From contig NZ_FOUA01000001.1 of the NCBI RefSeq assembly GCF_900114735.1, forward strand, positions 221,028-285,027: a stretch of 64,000 bases of DNA, in the 5' to 3' direction. The notes under the pieces are model-generated. The model searched no databases and was not told the origin of the DNA. It worked only from the letters and a program-made list of their open reading frames with translations. Shown in pieces: positions 9,772 through 20,305 of this stretch; position 1 is the stretch's first letter, and every line of letters starts with the position of its first letter. This stretch comes from Halopseudomonas bauzanensis. GTDB lineage: Bacteria; Pseudomonadota; Gammaproteobacteria; Pseudomonadales; Pseudomonadaceae. The position numbers and the translations under genes are program-made.

Positions 9772-10838
9772 TGGCGGCCCCCATGAGTTCGCCCCACGCC
9801 CAGGGCAGCAACCGCACCCGCACCATCATGCTGCAGGTGCTGGGCGCGACCGCGCCGGGCATCGCGCTGATGACCTGGTTCTTCGGCTGGGGCACGCTGA
9901 TCAATATCCTGCTGGCCAGCACCTGCGCCATTGGTTTCGAAGCCGCCATCCTGCGCCTGCGCCGTCGCCCGATCGGCTTCTATCTCAACGACGGCAGCGC
10001 CCTGGTCACCGCCTGGCTGCTGGCCCTGGCCCTGCCGCCCTATGCGCCCTGGTGGCTGGTACTGGTGGCTATCGGCTTTGCCATCACCTTCGGCAAGCAT
10101 CTGTATGGCGGTCTCGGCCAGAACCCGTTCAACCCCGCCATGCTCGGCTATGCCATGGTGCTGGTGTCCTTCCCCATGGAGATGACCAGTTGGCCGGTGT
10201 GGCGCGGCATCGAGCAATTGCAGCCGGCCTTCGCGCCCACTCTCGGATTGATGGAAGGACTGCAGCGCGTGTTCATGCCCGGCAGCCTGCCGGCGGACGG
10301 CTGGGCTACCGCCACCGCCCTGGATCTGCTGAAGAACAACAGCGCGCTGACCATGGCGGAGTTGCAGCAAGCACAGCCGGCCTTCGGTAGCATGGCCGGT
10401 CGCGCCTGGGAGTGGGTCGCCCTCGCCTATCTGGCCGGCGGCCTGTATCTGCTCTACAAGCGCATCTACAGCTGGCACGCCCCGGTGGGTATGCTCGGCG
10501 CGCTGGCGGTGATGAGCCTGCTGTTCTGGAACGGTTCCGGCTCAGGCTCCAACGGCTCACCGCTGTTTCATCTGCTCGGCGGCGCTACCATCCTCGGCGC
10601 CTTCTTCATCGCCACCGACCCGGTCACCAGCGCCACCAGCAACCGCGGACGGCTGGTATTCGGCATCGGCATCGGCGTTCTGGTCTATGTGATTCGCGTG
10701 TGGGGCAACTATCCCGATGCGGTGGCCTTCGCCGTGCTGCTGATGAACCTCTGCGCACCGACTATCGACTACTACACCACCCCGCGCACCTACGGCCACC
10801 GCAAGGCCAAGCGCGGCCTGGGCAAGGGAGCGGAATGA
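9771..10838 (+). CDS. rsxD: Electron transport complex subunit RsxD
   Basis: A 355-residue polytopic subunit (NqrB/RnfD family). ATG 9771 overlaps the rsxC stop by one base and is preceded by GGAG eight bases upstream, so I start there ([12 protein letters not shown]). Family segments include [36 protein letters not shown] and [13 protein letters not shown]. The [12 protein letters not shown] stretch near residue 182 is the expected place of the covalently bound FMN threonine in RnfD, by homology. It lies in the membrane and carries flavin between RsxG and the rest of the complex. Confidence 0.95.
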   Translation: MAAPMSSPHAQGSNRTRTIMLQVLGATAPGIALMTWFFGWGTLINILLASTCAIGFEAAILRLRRRPIGFYLNDGSALVTAWLLALALPPYAPWWLVLVAIGFAITFGKHLYGGLGQNPFNPAMLGYAMVLVSFPMEMTSWPVWRGIEQLQPAFAPTLGLMEGLQRVFMPGSLPADGWATATALDLLKNNSALTMAELQQAQPAFGSMAGRAWEWVALAYLAGGLYLLYKRIYSWHAPVGMLGALAVMSLLFWNGSGSGSNGSPLFHLLGGATILGAFFIATDPVTSATSNRGRLVFGIGIGVLVYVIRVWGNYPDAVAFAVLLMNLCAPTIDYYTTPRTYGHRKAKRGLGKGAE

Positions 10839-10839
10839 C

Positions 10840-11493
10840 ATGGATTCTGTGACGACGCCCAGCCGCTCGGTACTGCGCAACAGCCTGATTCTCGGCCTGT
10901 TCGCCATCTTCACCGTCGGCCTGATTGCCGTGATCCAGCAGGGTACCGAGCAACGGATCATCGCCGAACAACAGCGCATGCAGATGCGCGCACTGAATGA
11001 GATACTGCCTGACGACCAGCATGACAACGAACTGCTGGACGATGCTTTCAGTATCGATGATCGCACCCATCTGGGCCTGCCCGGCCCCGCCACCGCCTGG
11101 CGTGCTCGCCAGGGCGGCCAGGTGTCGGCAGTAATCCTGCCGGTGGTGACCATGGACGGCTACAGTGGCCGCATTGACCTGCTGGTGGGTATTCGCGCCG
11201 ATGGCGAGCTGGCCGGCGTGCGCGTGGCCAACCATCGGGAAACCCCCGGCCTGGGCGACAAGCTGGAACTGGCCAAGGCTGACTGGATTCTCAGCTTCAA
11301 TGGCAAGAGCCTGACCATGCCCGCGCCCGAGGGTTGGGCGGTGCGCAAGGACGGTGGCGACTTCGACCAGTTCACCGGCGCCACCATCACCCCGCGCGCC
11401 GTGGTGCAGGCGGTACACAAGGCGCTCATTTATTTCAGCGAGCACCGCGACACCCTGCTGCAATTGACGTCAGAGGAGCCTGCCCATGGCTGA
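10840..11493 (+). CDS. rsxG: Electron transport complex subunit RsxG
   Basis: A 217-residue subunit with one N-terminal membrane helix (about 11-30) and a periplasmic FMN-binding domain. The flavinylation motif is [12 protein letters not shown] near residue 180, where the second threonine is the usual covalent FMN site. [12 protein letters not shown] and [13 protein letters not shown] are also typical of RnfG/NqrC proteins. An ApbE-type flavin transferase would be needed; none is in this window. The last 8 bp overlap rsxE. Confidence 0.95.
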   Translation: MDSVTTPSRSVLRNSLILGLFAIFTVGLIAVIQQGTEQRIIAEQQRMQMRALNEILPDDQHDNELLDDAFSIDDRTHLGLPGPATAWRARQGGQVSAVILPVVTMDGYSGRIDLLVGIRADGELAGVRVANHRETPGLGDKLELAKADWILSFNGKSLTMPAPEGWAVRKDGGDFDQFTGATITPRAVVQAVHKALIYFSEHRDTLLQLTSEEPAHG

Positions 11494-12202
11494 CAAGAAG
11501 CTGTCCGAACTGACCGCCGATGGCCTATGGCATAACAACCCCGGGCTGGTACAGCTGCTCGGTCTATGCCCGTTGCTCGGCGTCAGCAGCACCGCGGTCA
11601 ATGCCCTGGGCCTGGGCATCGCCACCATTCTGGTGTTAGTCAGCTCCAATGTTGCCGTATCGCTGATCCGCAGCGCCGTGACGGACGCCGTGCGCCTGCC
11701 CGCCTTCGTCATGATCATCGCCTCGGTCACCACCTGCATCGAGCTGCTGATGCAGGCCTATACCTATGAGCTGTTCCTGATTCTCGGCATCTTCATTCCG
11801 CTGATCGTCACCAACTGCGTCATCCTCGGCCGCGCCGACGGCTTCGCCGCGAAGAACCCGCTGCTGCCCTCCGCCGTGGACGGTTTCATGATGGGCCTGG
11901 GCTTCGCCCTGGTATTGCTGGTGCTGGGCATGCTGCGCGAATTGCTCGGTCAAGGCACGCTGTTCGCCGACATGCACCTGCTGCTCGGCCCAATGGCTGC
12001 CGACTGGACCCTGGTGGTCTTCCCCAATTACAAGGAAGTGCTGTTCGTCATTCTGCCGCCCGGCGCCTTCCTGGTCATGGGGCTGCTGATTGCCCTGAAG
12101 AATGTCATCGATGCACAGATCAAGGCCCGTGCCGCGACCCGCGACAGTGCGCCCGTCGCTGCCGGCAGCAAGCGCGTGCGCGTTACCGGAACCATCAACT
12201 GA
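11486..12202 (+). CDS. rsxE: Electron transport complex subunit RsxE
   Basis: A 238-residue six-helix partner of RsxA in the Rnf/Nqr D/E family. It contains the paired cysteine segments [19 protein letters not shown] and [17 protein letters not shown]. With RsxA it forms the central ion-translocating pair. The start overlaps rsxG by 8 bp, and nth follows after 2 bp, giving the same rsxABCDGE-nth order as Escherichia coli. Confidence 0.95.
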   Translation: MADKKLSELTADGLWHNNPGLVQLLGLCPLLGVSSTAVNALGLGIATILVLVSSNVAVSLIRSAVTDAVRLPAFVMIIASVTTCIELLMQAYTYELFLILGIFIPLIVTNCVILGRADGFAAKNPLLPSAVDGFMMGLGFALVLLVLGMLRELLGQGTLFADMHLLLGPMAADWTLVVFPNYKEVLFVILPPGAFLVMGLLIALKNVIDAQIKARAATRDSAPVAAGSKRVRVTGTIN

Positions 12203-12204
12203 TC

Positions 12205-12840
12205 ATGAATAAAGAAAAACGCTACGAAATCTTCCGCCGCCTGCGCGAAGACAACCCCCACCCGACCACCGAGCTGAATTTCAACTCGCCCTTCGAATTG
12301 TTGATCGCTGTCATCCTCTCGGCCCAGGCTACCGATGTGGGCGTCAACAAGGCCACCGACAAGCTGTTTCCGGTGGCGAATACCCCCGAGGCCATCTATG
12401 CCCTGGGTGTCGACGGCCTGTCCGAATACATCAAGACCATCGGCCTGTTCAACAGCAAGGCCAGGAACGTCATCGAGACCTGCCGCCTGCTGATCGAACT
12501 GCACGGCAGTCAGGTACCGGACAACCGCGAAGCCCTCGAAGCGCTGCCCGGCGTCGGTCGCAAAACCGCCAACGTGGTGCTCAACACCGCTTTCGGTCAT
12601 CCGGTCATGGCCGTGGACACGCATATCTTCCGTGTCAGCAACCGCACCAACATCGCCCCCGGCAAGACAGTGCTGGAAGTCGAGAAGAAACTCATGCGCC
12701 ATGTGCCCAAGGAATTTCTGATCGACGCGCATCACTGGCTGATTCTCCATGGCCGCTACGTATGCCGCGCCCGGACCCCGCAGTGCGGTAGCTGCCGCAT
12801 CGAAGACCTGTGCGAATACAAGCACAAGACATCAGATTGA
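12205..12840 (+). CDS. nth: Endonuclease III
   Basis: A 211-residue DNA glycosylase/AP lyase that removes oxidised pyrimidines. All expected residues are present at E. coli numbering: helix-hairpin-helix LPGVGRKTANVV with catalytic Lys120, catalytic Asp138 in AVDTHIFR, and the 4Fe-4S cluster ligands starting at Cys187 (CRARTPQCGSCRIEDLC). It is the last gene of the rsx operon, 2 bp after rsxE. Confidence 0.97.
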   Translation: MNKEKRYEIFRRLREDNPHPTTELNFNSPFELLIAVILSAQATDVGVNKATDKLFPVANTPEAIYALGVDGLSEYIKTIGLFNSKARNVIETCRLLIELHGSQVPDNREALEALPGVGRKTANVVLNTAFGHPVMAVDTHIFRVSNRTNIAPGKTVLEVEKKLMRHVPKEFLIDAHHWLILHGRYVCRARTPQCGSCRIEDLCEYKHKTSD

Positions 12841-12946
12841 CACCAGCTTGACTTTTCATCTCGCCCATAAAAAAAATCTATTTCCGCTTCCCTGAGACTC
12901 CCGCTATAAGGTGCGCAAATGGCATCTTCAATAGCGGAGTGGAGTT

Positions 12947-13132
12947 ATGGCCAAAGCGAAAAGCGATATTGAACTGGACGAAGACGACTTCAGCGTCGAG
13001 GATGATGTCGCCCCTGAAACCGATAATGACAACAGCAAGGCAAGCTTGACCAAGCGCCGCCAGATCGATAACTATCTGGAAGAACGCCGCCTGCAAAAGC
13101 AACTGTCCGATTACGATTTCGACCTCGATTGA
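12947..13132 (+). CDS. PA3496-like small acidic protein
   Basis: A 61-residue, very acidic protein with a basic patch, SLTKRRQIDNYLEERRLQKQL, and an acidic C-terminus, YDFDLD. The start is set by GGAG six bases upstream. In Pseudomonas aeruginosa an equivalent gene (PA3496) directly follows nth (PA3495), and NCBI names the family a putative envelope integrity protein. No enzymatic motif is visible. It is separated from nth by 106 bp that includes a TATAAG box at about 12905, so it probably has its own promoter. Confidence 0.75.
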   Translation: MAKAKSDIELDEDDFSVEDDVAPETDNDNSKASLTKRRQIDNYLEERRLQKQLSDYDFDLD

Positions 13133-13238
13133 TCTGATTGAAACGGTCGATCAGCCCGATTGACAAAGTTATGTTCTGAATTGTGCGTGGTGCACTTAAA
13201 ATTGCGGAAACAGCAATGATTCCCATTTATGGTGCACC

Positions 13239-13451
13239 ATGACCAAAACCCTTACCTTCGCAGTAATGCATTTCACCATCGCCTTCGGTGTAGTCTACGC
13301 CATCACCGGCAGCGTTCTGCTTGGCGGAGCGGTGGCGCTGATCGAACCGACGCTCAATACCGTCGCCTTCCACTTCCATGAGAAAGTCTGGCAACGTGTA
13401 GAACGCCGCCGCATCGTTCAACCCAACCTCCCCCCGGTTTTCCGCGCCTGA
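13239..13451 (+). CDS. DUF2061 small membrane protein
   Basis: A 70-residue protein with two hydrophobic helices. MTKTLTFAVMHFTIAFGVVY, ITGSVLLGGAVALIEPTLNT and VAFHFHEKVW match the DUF2061 family of small inner-membrane proteins with a conserved FxxHEKxW motif. Function is unknown. A REP sequence begins 17 bp after the stop. Confidence 0.8.
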   Translation: MTKTLTFAVMHFTIAFGVVYAITGSVLLGGAVALIEPTLNTVAFHFHEKVWQRVERRRIVQPNLPPVFRA

Positions 13452-13467
13452 CAAACTTCCGCCCCTC

Positions 13468-13492
13468 TTCGCGGGCAAGCCCGCTCCCACAG
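13468..13492. repeat. Pseudomonas-type REP
   Basis: The sequence TTCGCGGGCAAGCCCGCTCC, followed by CACAG, is the common Pseudomonas REP palindrome (GGGCAAGCCC core). Two more copies in opposite orientation flank 56697-56799. It lies in the intergenic gap after the DUF2061 gene; nothing else is recognisable up to 13619. Confidence 0.8.
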
Positions 13493-13619
13493 AAAAACCA
13501 GTTACCGGAGAGCCCCATTAGGAGCTACCTTCTGTGGAAGCAACATGGAGTTCCGGCCAGAAAGGAACTAAATGCAATCAACTTGGGTATAGTTCATCAA
13601 GCCAACCGGGAATGTGCTC

Positions 13620-14912
13620 ATGAATCGATACCTGCTGTTTTGCCTTATCCTGTTTCCCCTGCTGGGTAACCTTGCCCAGGCAGATGATAATTTCACCTAC
13701 CCCGTGGACAACGCCTTCCTGGCGACCATTGCGGGTACGCCTTCGGCTCTCGCCGCGCCGGTGCCTGCGGAAGGGGATGTTCGCCAGACCGACCTCGCCG
13801 TCACCGTGATTCCCGAACGTTATCTGCCACCGGTGCTGTCTCGCTATCGGCAACTGCATTACCGCCTGGCCTGGCAGGACAAGCCCGCCCCGTTGGTATT
13901 TCTCATCGCCGGCACCGGCTCTGGCTACAGCAGCCCCAACCTGGACTACCTGAAGCGCGTCTTCTGGCAGGCAGGCATGCACGTTATCGTATTGTCCTCT
14001 CCCACCAATCACGACTTCATCGCCGCCGCCTCACGCAGCGGCCTGCCGGGTCTGGGGCTGAGTGATGCCCGCGACCTGCATACTGCCATGTCCATTGCCG
14101 CCGAACATGCCCGCAACAAGAAGGGCCTGGAAATCACCGAATACCGCCTGGCCGGTTTCAGTCTCGGCGCACTCAACGCCGCCTTCGTTGCCCATCTCGA
14201 TGAAGAGCTCCAGCAATTCGATTTCACCCGCACCCTGTTACTCAACCCACCGGTCGATCTTTACGCCTCGATCAATCGCCTGGACGCCCTGGCGCGCACC
14301 CAAATTGACGGCGTCAGCAGCGGCAACAGCTTCTTCGAGCATATCTTCGAGAAGCTCGCGCGCCACTTCGAGAGCGGCATAACCGACATCGAAAGCAGCC
14401 TGTTCGCGGATATTCAGCGGTCCGACAATGCCCTGACCGACCCGGAACTGGCCATGCTGATCGGCGCAGTATTCCGCTTCGCTGCCGCCGACCTGAATTT
14501 CATGGCCGACCTCATCACCGAGGGCGGGCTCTATTCCCCGCCGCACGAAGAGCTCAGGGTCAGTACCTCGTTGACGCCTTATCTGCGCCGGGCGCTGTTC
14601 TGCGACTTCGGTTGTTATCTGGAAACCCAGCTGTGGCCGGTCTGGAGCAGCAACAAAAAAGGCAAGACCATGGAAGACATGGCCTGGGAAACCAGCCTTT
14701 ACAGCATTGAGCCGTTTCTCCGGACCAACCCGGATATCGCGGTGCTGACCAATGCCGACGACTTCATCCTGACCGAGGAAAACTATCACTTCCTCGCCGA
14801 CACCTTCGGCGAGCGCGCCTTCTTGTATCCCCGCGGCGGCCACGGCGGCAATCTGCGACACCGGGATGTGGTTCTGCAGATGTTGAAATTCATGGGAGGG
14901 AACGCACAATGA
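13620..14912 (+). CDS. Exported alpha/beta hydrolase fold protein coupled to mlaA
   Basis: A 430-residue protein starting at ATG 13620 (GGGA eight bases upstream; an in-frame GTG two codons earlier is less likely). It has a signal peptide (MNRYLLFCLILFPLLGNLAQA) and an alpha/beta hydrolase fold. The oxyanion-type strand is PLVFLIAGTGSGYSS, the nucleophile elbow is GFSLG (Ser181), an acid in NADDFIL is possible, and the catalytic His is probably His408 in HGGN. This pattern suggests a periplasmic esterase or lipase. Homologues beside mlaA are sometimes labelled serine/threonine kinase, which the sequence does not support. Its stop overlaps the mlaA start by 4 bp, so the two are translationally coupled. 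Confidence 0.72.
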   Translation: MNRYLLFCLILFPLLGNLAQADDNFTYPVDNAFLATIAGTPSALAAPVPAEGDVRQTDLAVTVIPERYLPPVLSRYRQLHYRLAWQDKPAPLVFLIAGTGSGYSSPNLDYLKRVFWQAGMHVIVLSSPTNHDFIAAASRSGLPGLGLSDARDLHTAMSIAAEHARNKKGLEITEYRLAGFSLGALNAAFVAHLDEELQQFDFTRTLLLNPPVDLYASINRLDALARTQIDGVSSGNSFFEHIFEKLARHFESGITDIESSLFADIQRSDNALTDPELAMLIGAVFRFAAADLNFMADLITEGGLYSPPHEELRVSTSLTPYLRRALFCDFGCYLETQLWPVWSSNKKGKTMEDMAWETSLYSIEPFLRTNPDIAVLTNADDFILTEENYHFLADTFGERAFLYPRGGHGGNLRHRDVVLQMLKFMGGNAQ

Positions 14913-15748
14913 TCCGACTCAGCCCCAGCCTGCTCGTCGCCGGCACCCTGCTGACCAGCCTGGCAGTACACGCACAGACTACCGAGACCGAGGGCAGCCG
15001 CAACATGCTCGAACGCGCCGGCGTTGCAACTCAGGCGCAAACTGCCAATGCCGTCCCCCCATACCGTGACGCACTCGATGGCCTGACCATCGATACCGAA
15101 GGCACTAATTACCAGTTCGAGCGCTCCAGCCTGGATGCGCTGAAAATCCACGACCCCATCGAAGGCTTCAACCGTCGAGTGTATCGTTTCAATGGTCAGT
15201 TCGATGAGTACGTTTATCTGCCAGTGGTAGACGCCTATGAGTGGGCCACACCGCGCTTCGTACGCACCGGCGTATCCAACGTCTTCGCCAACCTCGCCGA
15301 CGTGCCCAACCTGGCCAACAGCCTGGCCCAGGGCAAACTCAAGAAAGGCGCGCGCACCACCGCTCGGCTGCTGTTCAATACGACCCTCGGCGTACTCGGC
15401 CTGTTCGACGTCGCCAAGGCCATGGGCCTGCCCCAGGAATCGGAAGACTTTGGCCAGACCCTGGGTTTCTACGGCGTCCCTACCGGGCCCTACCTGGTCC
15501 TGCCCCTGCTCGGCCCCTCCACCCTGCGTGACACCGCCGGCAAAGCAGTGGATTGGTCCATCGAAGACGCCGCCGCATACCTCGACAACCGCCGCTACAT
15601 GAACCAGCACCCCTGGTCATACGGCCTCTACGCCGTCAACCTGCGCTACATCAACGGCTTCCGCTACGGCTCGCTGGACAGCCCGTTCGAGTATGATCAG
15701 GTTCGGTATTTCTACATCAAATTGCGGGAATTGCAGATTCGGCGGTAG
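14909..15748 (+). CDS. mlaA: MlaA (VacJ) family outer-membrane phospholipid-removal protein
   Basis: A 279-residue MlaA/VacJ protein. The family core runs from about residue 77: DPIEGFNRRVYRFN, ANLADVPNLANSLAQGK, TTLGVLGLFDVAKAMG, DFGQTLGFYGVPTGPYLVLP. MlaA removes mislocalised phospholipid from the outer leaflet of the outer membrane and passes it to MlaC. Unlike typical MlaA there is no lipobox cysteine: the signal peptide ends LAVHAQTTE and looks like a signal peptidase I site. The rest of the Mla system is not in the window. It is coupled to the preceding hydrolase by an ATGA overlap. Confidence 0.9.
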   Translation: MIRLSPSLLVAGTLLTSLAVHAQTTETEGSRNMLERAGVATQAQTANAVPPYRDALDGLTIDTEGTNYQFERSSLDALKIHDPIEGFNRRVYRFNGQFDEYVYLPVVDAYEWATPRFVRTGVSNVFANLADVPNLANSLAQGKLKKGARTTARLLFNTTLGVLGLFDVAKAMGLPQESEDFGQTLGFYGVPTGPYLVLPLLGPSTLRDTAGKAVDWSIEDAAAYLDNRRYMNQHPWSYGLYAVNLRYINGFRYGSLDSPFEYDQVRYFYIKLRELQIRR

Positions 15749-15774
15749 GCAAACGCAGCAAGCCCGAGTTTTAT

Positions 15775-15797
15775 TGTAGGAGCGGCGCCCCGCCGCG
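15775..15797. repeat. REP-like palindrome
   Basis: TGTAGGAGCGGCGCCCCGCC (plus GCG) resembles the Pseudomonas TGTAGGAGCGG REP class. It lies 27 bp after mlaA and 46 bp before a CCTGGGA-bounded element. Confidence 0.6.
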
Positions 15798-15842
15798 CGC
15801 CTGGGAGCATCGAGTTACCCTCGACCCTAAGAACGCAGGCCC

Positions 15843-15914
15843 CCTGGGACGGTCGAGCACCAGCTCGACCAAACGTCTCCGGCAACGGTCGAGCGAGTGC
15901 TCGACCATCCCAGG
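15843..15914. repeat. BIME-like paired palindrome (CCTGGGA-bounded)
   Basis: A 72-bp member of the family described at 20-98: CCTGGGA at 15843-15849, TCCCAGG at 15908-15914, and two facing TCGAGC...GCTCGA palindromes inside. The second palindrome has lost a few bases (GGTCGAGCGAGTGCTCGACC). It lies between the convergent mlaA and ycgN genes. Confidence 0.8.
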
Positions 15915-15930
15915 AAAACCATCCAGTGCC

Positions 15931-16380
15931 TCAAACCCGGAAGATAATATGCTCTTCCCAGTCATCATCAGCCACACTTCCCTCAGCTATCATTCGCCCG
16001 GCCTGGGAAATGCCTGATTTGTGAACGGCATCCCGATCACCACACACCAGATGATGCCACGGCGGCAGATCCTCACCCTCGGCTACCAGCCGATAGGCGC
16101 ACGTCGGCGGCAGCCAGGCGAATTCTTCCGCCGTCGCCGGGGTCAGTTGCACGCAATCGGGCACATGCTTGCGCCGGTTCGCATAATCGCTGCACCGGCA
16201 GCTGTTCAGGTCCAGCAGCTTGCACGCCACCCGTGTGTAATAGATCGACGCCGCATCATCCTCGTCCTCCAGCTTCTGCAGGCAACACAGCCCACAGCCA
16301 TCGCACAGGGATTCCCACTCCTGCTGGTCCATCTGCTCCAGCGTCTTGCGCTTCCAGAAAGCCGACACTCGCTGCGCCAT
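15931..16380 (-). CDS. YcgN family cysteine cluster protein (UPF0260)
   Basis: A 149-residue cytosolic protein starting at [11 protein letters not shown] (ATG 16380). It carries the YcgN cysteine clusters [25 protein letters not shown] and DCVQLTP, followed by [20 protein letters not shown]. Spacing suggests binding of zinc or an iron-sulfur cluster (CxxCxxCC zinc/iron-chelating family). Biochemical role is unknown. It lies 2 bp downstream of the glutaredoxin-like gene, so they form a two-gene operon. Confidence 0.85.
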   Translation of the reverse strand: MAQRVSAFWKRKTLEQMDQQEWESLCDGCGLCCLQKLEDEDDAASIYYTRVACKLLDLNSCRCSDYANRRKHVPDCVQLTPATAEEFAWLPPTCAYRLVAEGEDLPPWHHLVCGDRDAVHKSGISQAGRMIAEGSVADDDWEEHIIFRV

Positions 16381-16382
16381 GG

Positions 16383-16637
16383 TCAGCCCTCCTCGCCCAG
16401 AGCATCTGCCAGCCAGTCCAGCAGCTGACTCAAACTGAACGGCCAATCCAGCTCCGCCCCGGTATCCTCACGACGCAGCACCGGAATCCGCAGCTCATAC
16501 CGCGCCAGCAACTCCGGCGACTCGACGATATCCACCTGCCGCACGACAATGCCGTTACCCTCCAGCGGACGGGTCAGGTGCAGGCATTCCTCGCACAGAT
16601 GGCAGGCGGTGGTTCCAAACAGGGTCAACACAGTCAT
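16383..16637 (-). CDS. Glutaredoxin-like family protein
   Basis: An 84-residue protein starting at [19 protein letters not shown] (ATG 16637). It has a thioredoxin-like fold of the DUF836/glutaredoxin-like group: active-site CHLC near residue 12, a cis-Pro strand (RIPVLRRED) and a final helix. It is probably a small cytosolic redox protein; the client is unknown. Upstream partner of ycgN with a 2-bp gap. Confidence 0.75.
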   Translation of the reverse strand: MTVLTLFGTTACHLCEECLHLTRPLEGNGIVVRQVDIVESPELLARYELRIPVLRREDTGAELDWPFSLSQLLDWLADALGEEG

Positions 16638-16762
16638 GGCAATTCCGAAAACAGGCGGGACAGTGCGCATTCTACCCCGGAACGAAGACCGGCTGAATGG
16701 CTCCGCGCCCTTGGCAGCCCAGCGGCGTTGTCACATACTCGACTGCTCTGATTGGAGGCTCT

Positions 16763-18091
16763 ATGGATTGGCAAACACTGTTGTGTCGCGAACGGCTGGG
16801 CAAGCCCGTCGCCAGCGCCGAAGAACTCGGGCGCACCCCCTTCCACAAGGATCACGACCGGGTGATCTTCTCCGGCGCCTTCCGCCGCCTGGGCAAGAAG
16901 ACTCAGGTACATCCGGTATCCAGCAATGACCACATCCACACACGTCTCACCCACAGCCTGGAGGTCAGCTGCGTAGGCCGTTCCCTGGGGATGCGCGTCG
17001 GTGAGATGCTGCGCGACGAACTGCCGGACTGGTGCGCTCCCGCCGACCTGGGCGTGATCATCCAGGCCGCCTGCCTGGCCCATGACATCGGCAATCCACC
17101 CTTTGGCCATTCGGGCGAAGATGCCATCCGCCACTGGTTCCACAAGGCCGCGCGGCAGGGTTGGCTCGACCCGTTGAGCGATACCCAGCGCCTGGACTTT
17201 CTCAACTTCGAGGGCAATGCCCAGGGCTTTCGCGTACTCACCGAGCTGGAATATCACCAGTTCGACGGCGGCATGCGTCTGACCTATGCCACCCTCGGTG
17301 CCTATCTGAAGTACCCCTGGACGTCGCAACACGCTGACAACCATGGCTACAAGAAGCACAAATTCGGCTGCTATCAGGCTGAATACCCGCGGCTGGTGCA
17401 GATCACCGACAAGCTGGGCCTGCCCCTGCAGAGCGACCAATGCTGGGCCCGCAGCCCGCTGGTCTATCTGGTCGAGGCCGCTGATGATATCTGCTACGCG
17501 CTGATTGATCTGGAAGACGGCATGGAAATGGAGCTGCTCAGCTACAGCGAAGTGGAGCGCCTGTTACTGGACCTGGTCGGTGACGACCTGCCGGAAACCT
17601 ACCGCCAACTCGGCCCCCGCGACTCTACCCGGCGCAAACTCGCAATCCTGCGCGGCAAGGCTATCGAGCATCTGGTCAATGCCGCTGCCGAGACATTCAT
17701 CGAACAGCAACCTGCCCTGCTATCCGGCACCTTGCCGGGCGACCTGGTAAGCCATATGCCCGAAGCCGCCCAGCGCTGCGTGCTCGAAGCCAAAAGCATC
17801 GCCCGCCACAAGATATTCCAGGACAAGCGCAAGACCCTCCATGAAATCGGTGCCTACAGCACCCTGGAGACATTGCTTGAAGCGTTCTGCGGCGCAGTCA
17901 ATGAGCAGCAGTCAGGCCAGAACCTGAGCTTCAAGCACAGACGGATTCTGGATCTGCTGGGCAATAATGCCCCGAGGGAAGATTGGGATCTGTACGCCAG
18001 TTATATGCGCGTCATTGACTTCATTGCCGGCATGACAGATCTGTATGCGGCGGATATGGCTGCCAGGATCAGAGGCATCAACCCAGGTTGA
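16763..18091 (+). CDS. dgt: dGTP triphosphohydrolase (HD superfamily)
   Basis: A 442-residue enzyme starting at ATG 16763, with GGAGG five bases upstream. Family features are [34 protein letters not shown] with the first metal His, and the HD pair His107-Asp108 in [14 protein letters not shown]. It hydrolyses dGTP (and perhaps other dNTPs) to the nucleoside and triphosphate, helping control dNTP pools. It is transcribed divergently from the glutaredoxin/ycgN pair. Three tandem BIME-like units follow its stop. Confidence 0.92.
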   Translation: MDWQTLLCRERLGKPVASAEELGRTPFHKDHDRVIFSGAFRRLGKKTQVHPVSSNDHIHTRLTHSLEVSCVGRSLGMRVGEMLRDELPDWCAPADLGVIIQAACLAHDIGNPPFGHSGEDAIRHWFHKAARQGWLDPLSDTQRLDFLNFEGNAQGFRVLTELEYHQFDGGMRLTYATLGAYLKYPWTSQHADNHGYKKHKFGCYQAEYPRLVQITDKLGLPLQSDQCWARSPLVYLVEAADDICYALIDLEDGMEMELLSYSEVERLLLDLVGDDLPETYRQLGPRDSTRRKLAILRGKAIEHLVNAAAETFIEQQPALLSGTLPGDLVSHMPEAAQRCVLEAKSIARHKIFQDKRKTLHEIGAYSTLETLLEAFCGAVNEQQSGQNLSFKHRRILDLLGNNAPREDWDLYASYMRVIDFIAGMTDLYAADMAARIRGINPG

Positions 18092-18117
18092 TACCCGGAC
18101 AAGGCCAGCGGGCTTCC

Positions 18118-18409
18118 CCTGGGAGTGTCAAGCACCAGCTTGACACAGGCGCACCCGTCACCTCCGCAGTCGAGCTAGTGCTCGACCATCCCAGGGTTCA
18201 CCCCCGGACATCCCGAGTCGCCCCCCTGGGAGTGTCAAGCACCAGCTTGACACAGGCGTACCCGCCACCTCCGCGGTCGAGCTAGTGCTCGACCATCCCA
18301 GGGTCCAGCCCCGGACATCCCGAGTCGCCCCCCTGGGAGTGTCAAGCACCAGCTTGACACAGCTGTACCCGTCACCTCCGCGGTCGAGCTAGTGCTCGAC
18401 CATCCCAGG
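18118..18409. repeat. Tandem array of three BIME-like units, 107-bp period
   Basis: Units at 18118-18195, 18225-18302 and 18332-18409 are each bounded by CCTGGGA and TCCCAGG. Each contains TGTCAAGCACCAGCTTGACA plus a facing TCGAGCTAGTGCTCGA palindrome. The start-to-start distance is exactly 107 bp both times, and the 29-bp linkers (CCCGGACATCCCGAGTCGCC core) are also repeated, so the array grew by tandem duplication of a 107-bp segment. Units differ at only a few bases. The array separates the convergent dgt and gloA genes and reaches to 2 bp from the gloA stop. Confidence 0.9.
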
Positions 18410-18411
18410 GT

Positions 18412-18804
18412 TCAATCCCCGCGACTGGGCGACAACAGCTCGATCTTGTACCCGTCCGGGTCTTCAACAAAGGCCAGAATGCTCGCACCGTGCAGCATCG
18501 GGCCGGCTTCACGCACCACCTTGCCGCCACTCGCACGGATCTGCTCACAAGCCTTGTACACGTCATTCACCTCAATGGCGATGTGCCCATAGCCAGTACC
18601 CAGGTCATAGCTGGCGGTATCCCAGTTATGGGTCAGTTCCAGCACCGAGTTCTCCGCCTCATTGCCAAACCCGACAAAAGCCAGAGTAAAACGCCCCTCC
18701 GGATAATCCTTGCGACGCAGCAGGGTCATCCCCAGCACTTCGGTATAAAACGCAATGGACTTATCCAGATCGCCCACACGGAGCATGGTATGCAATAAGC
18801 GCAT
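18412..18804 (-). CDS. gloA: Lactoylglutathione lyase (glyoxalase I)
   Basis: A 130-residue enzyme starting at [12 protein letters not shown] (ATG 18804, with GAGGAG upstream). It converts the hemithioacetal of methylglyoxal and glutathione to S-lactoylglutathione. Metal ligands are visible: His5 in LLHTMLRV, Glu in SVLELTHNW, His in GYGHIAIEV, and Glu in [10 protein letters not shown]. Length and lack of insertions match the short, nickel-type bacterial GloA. It is a cytosolic homodimer by family knowledge. Confidence 0.95.
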   Translation of the reverse strand: MRLLHTMLRVGDLDKSIAFYTEVLGMTLLRRKDYPEGRFTLAFVGFGNEAENSVLELTHNWDTASYDLGTGYGHIAIEVNDVYKACEQIRASGGKVVREAGPMLHGASILAFVEDPDGYKIELLSPSRGD

Positions 18805-18842
18805 GCTGATTCTCCTCAGGTTGGTTATCACGGCAGCAGCCT

Positions 18843-18874
18843 GCCCGGTGCCAACACAAAGGTTAGCACCGGGC
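18843..18874. terminator. Strong stem-loop between gloA and argG
   Basis: A perfect 9-bp stem, GCCCGGTGC (18843-18851) and GCACCGGGC (18866-18874), lies 28 bp beyond the argG stop on the minus strand and upstream of gloA. No good T run follows it on the minus strand, so it may stop or merely protect the argG transcript. Confidence 0.45.
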
Positions 18875-18902
18875 GGTTACTTTAGGATGATGGCGCAACT
18901 GA

Positions 18903-20120
<1,218 letters not shown>

Positions 20121-20305
20121 TACGCGCTCCATTGATGAAGGTTACCGGCGCAGCGAAGGGCACCAGCCAAAGGCAGTCATTCTACCGTTCGGGACGGAGT
20201 ATTTACAGGGGCTGACCAACAAAGGGCACGACCGGCAAGCCCAATACACCTACAGGAAACATCAATATTGTGGGAGGCGCCACATCACCAGCCGGCAAAC
20301 ACCAA

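Noticed and set aside
18118-18409. Possible CRISPR array
   Set aside because: Repeats are 78 bp with conserved 29-bp linkers, the period is 107 bp and only three units exist. The linkers are not unique spacers and no cas genes are near.
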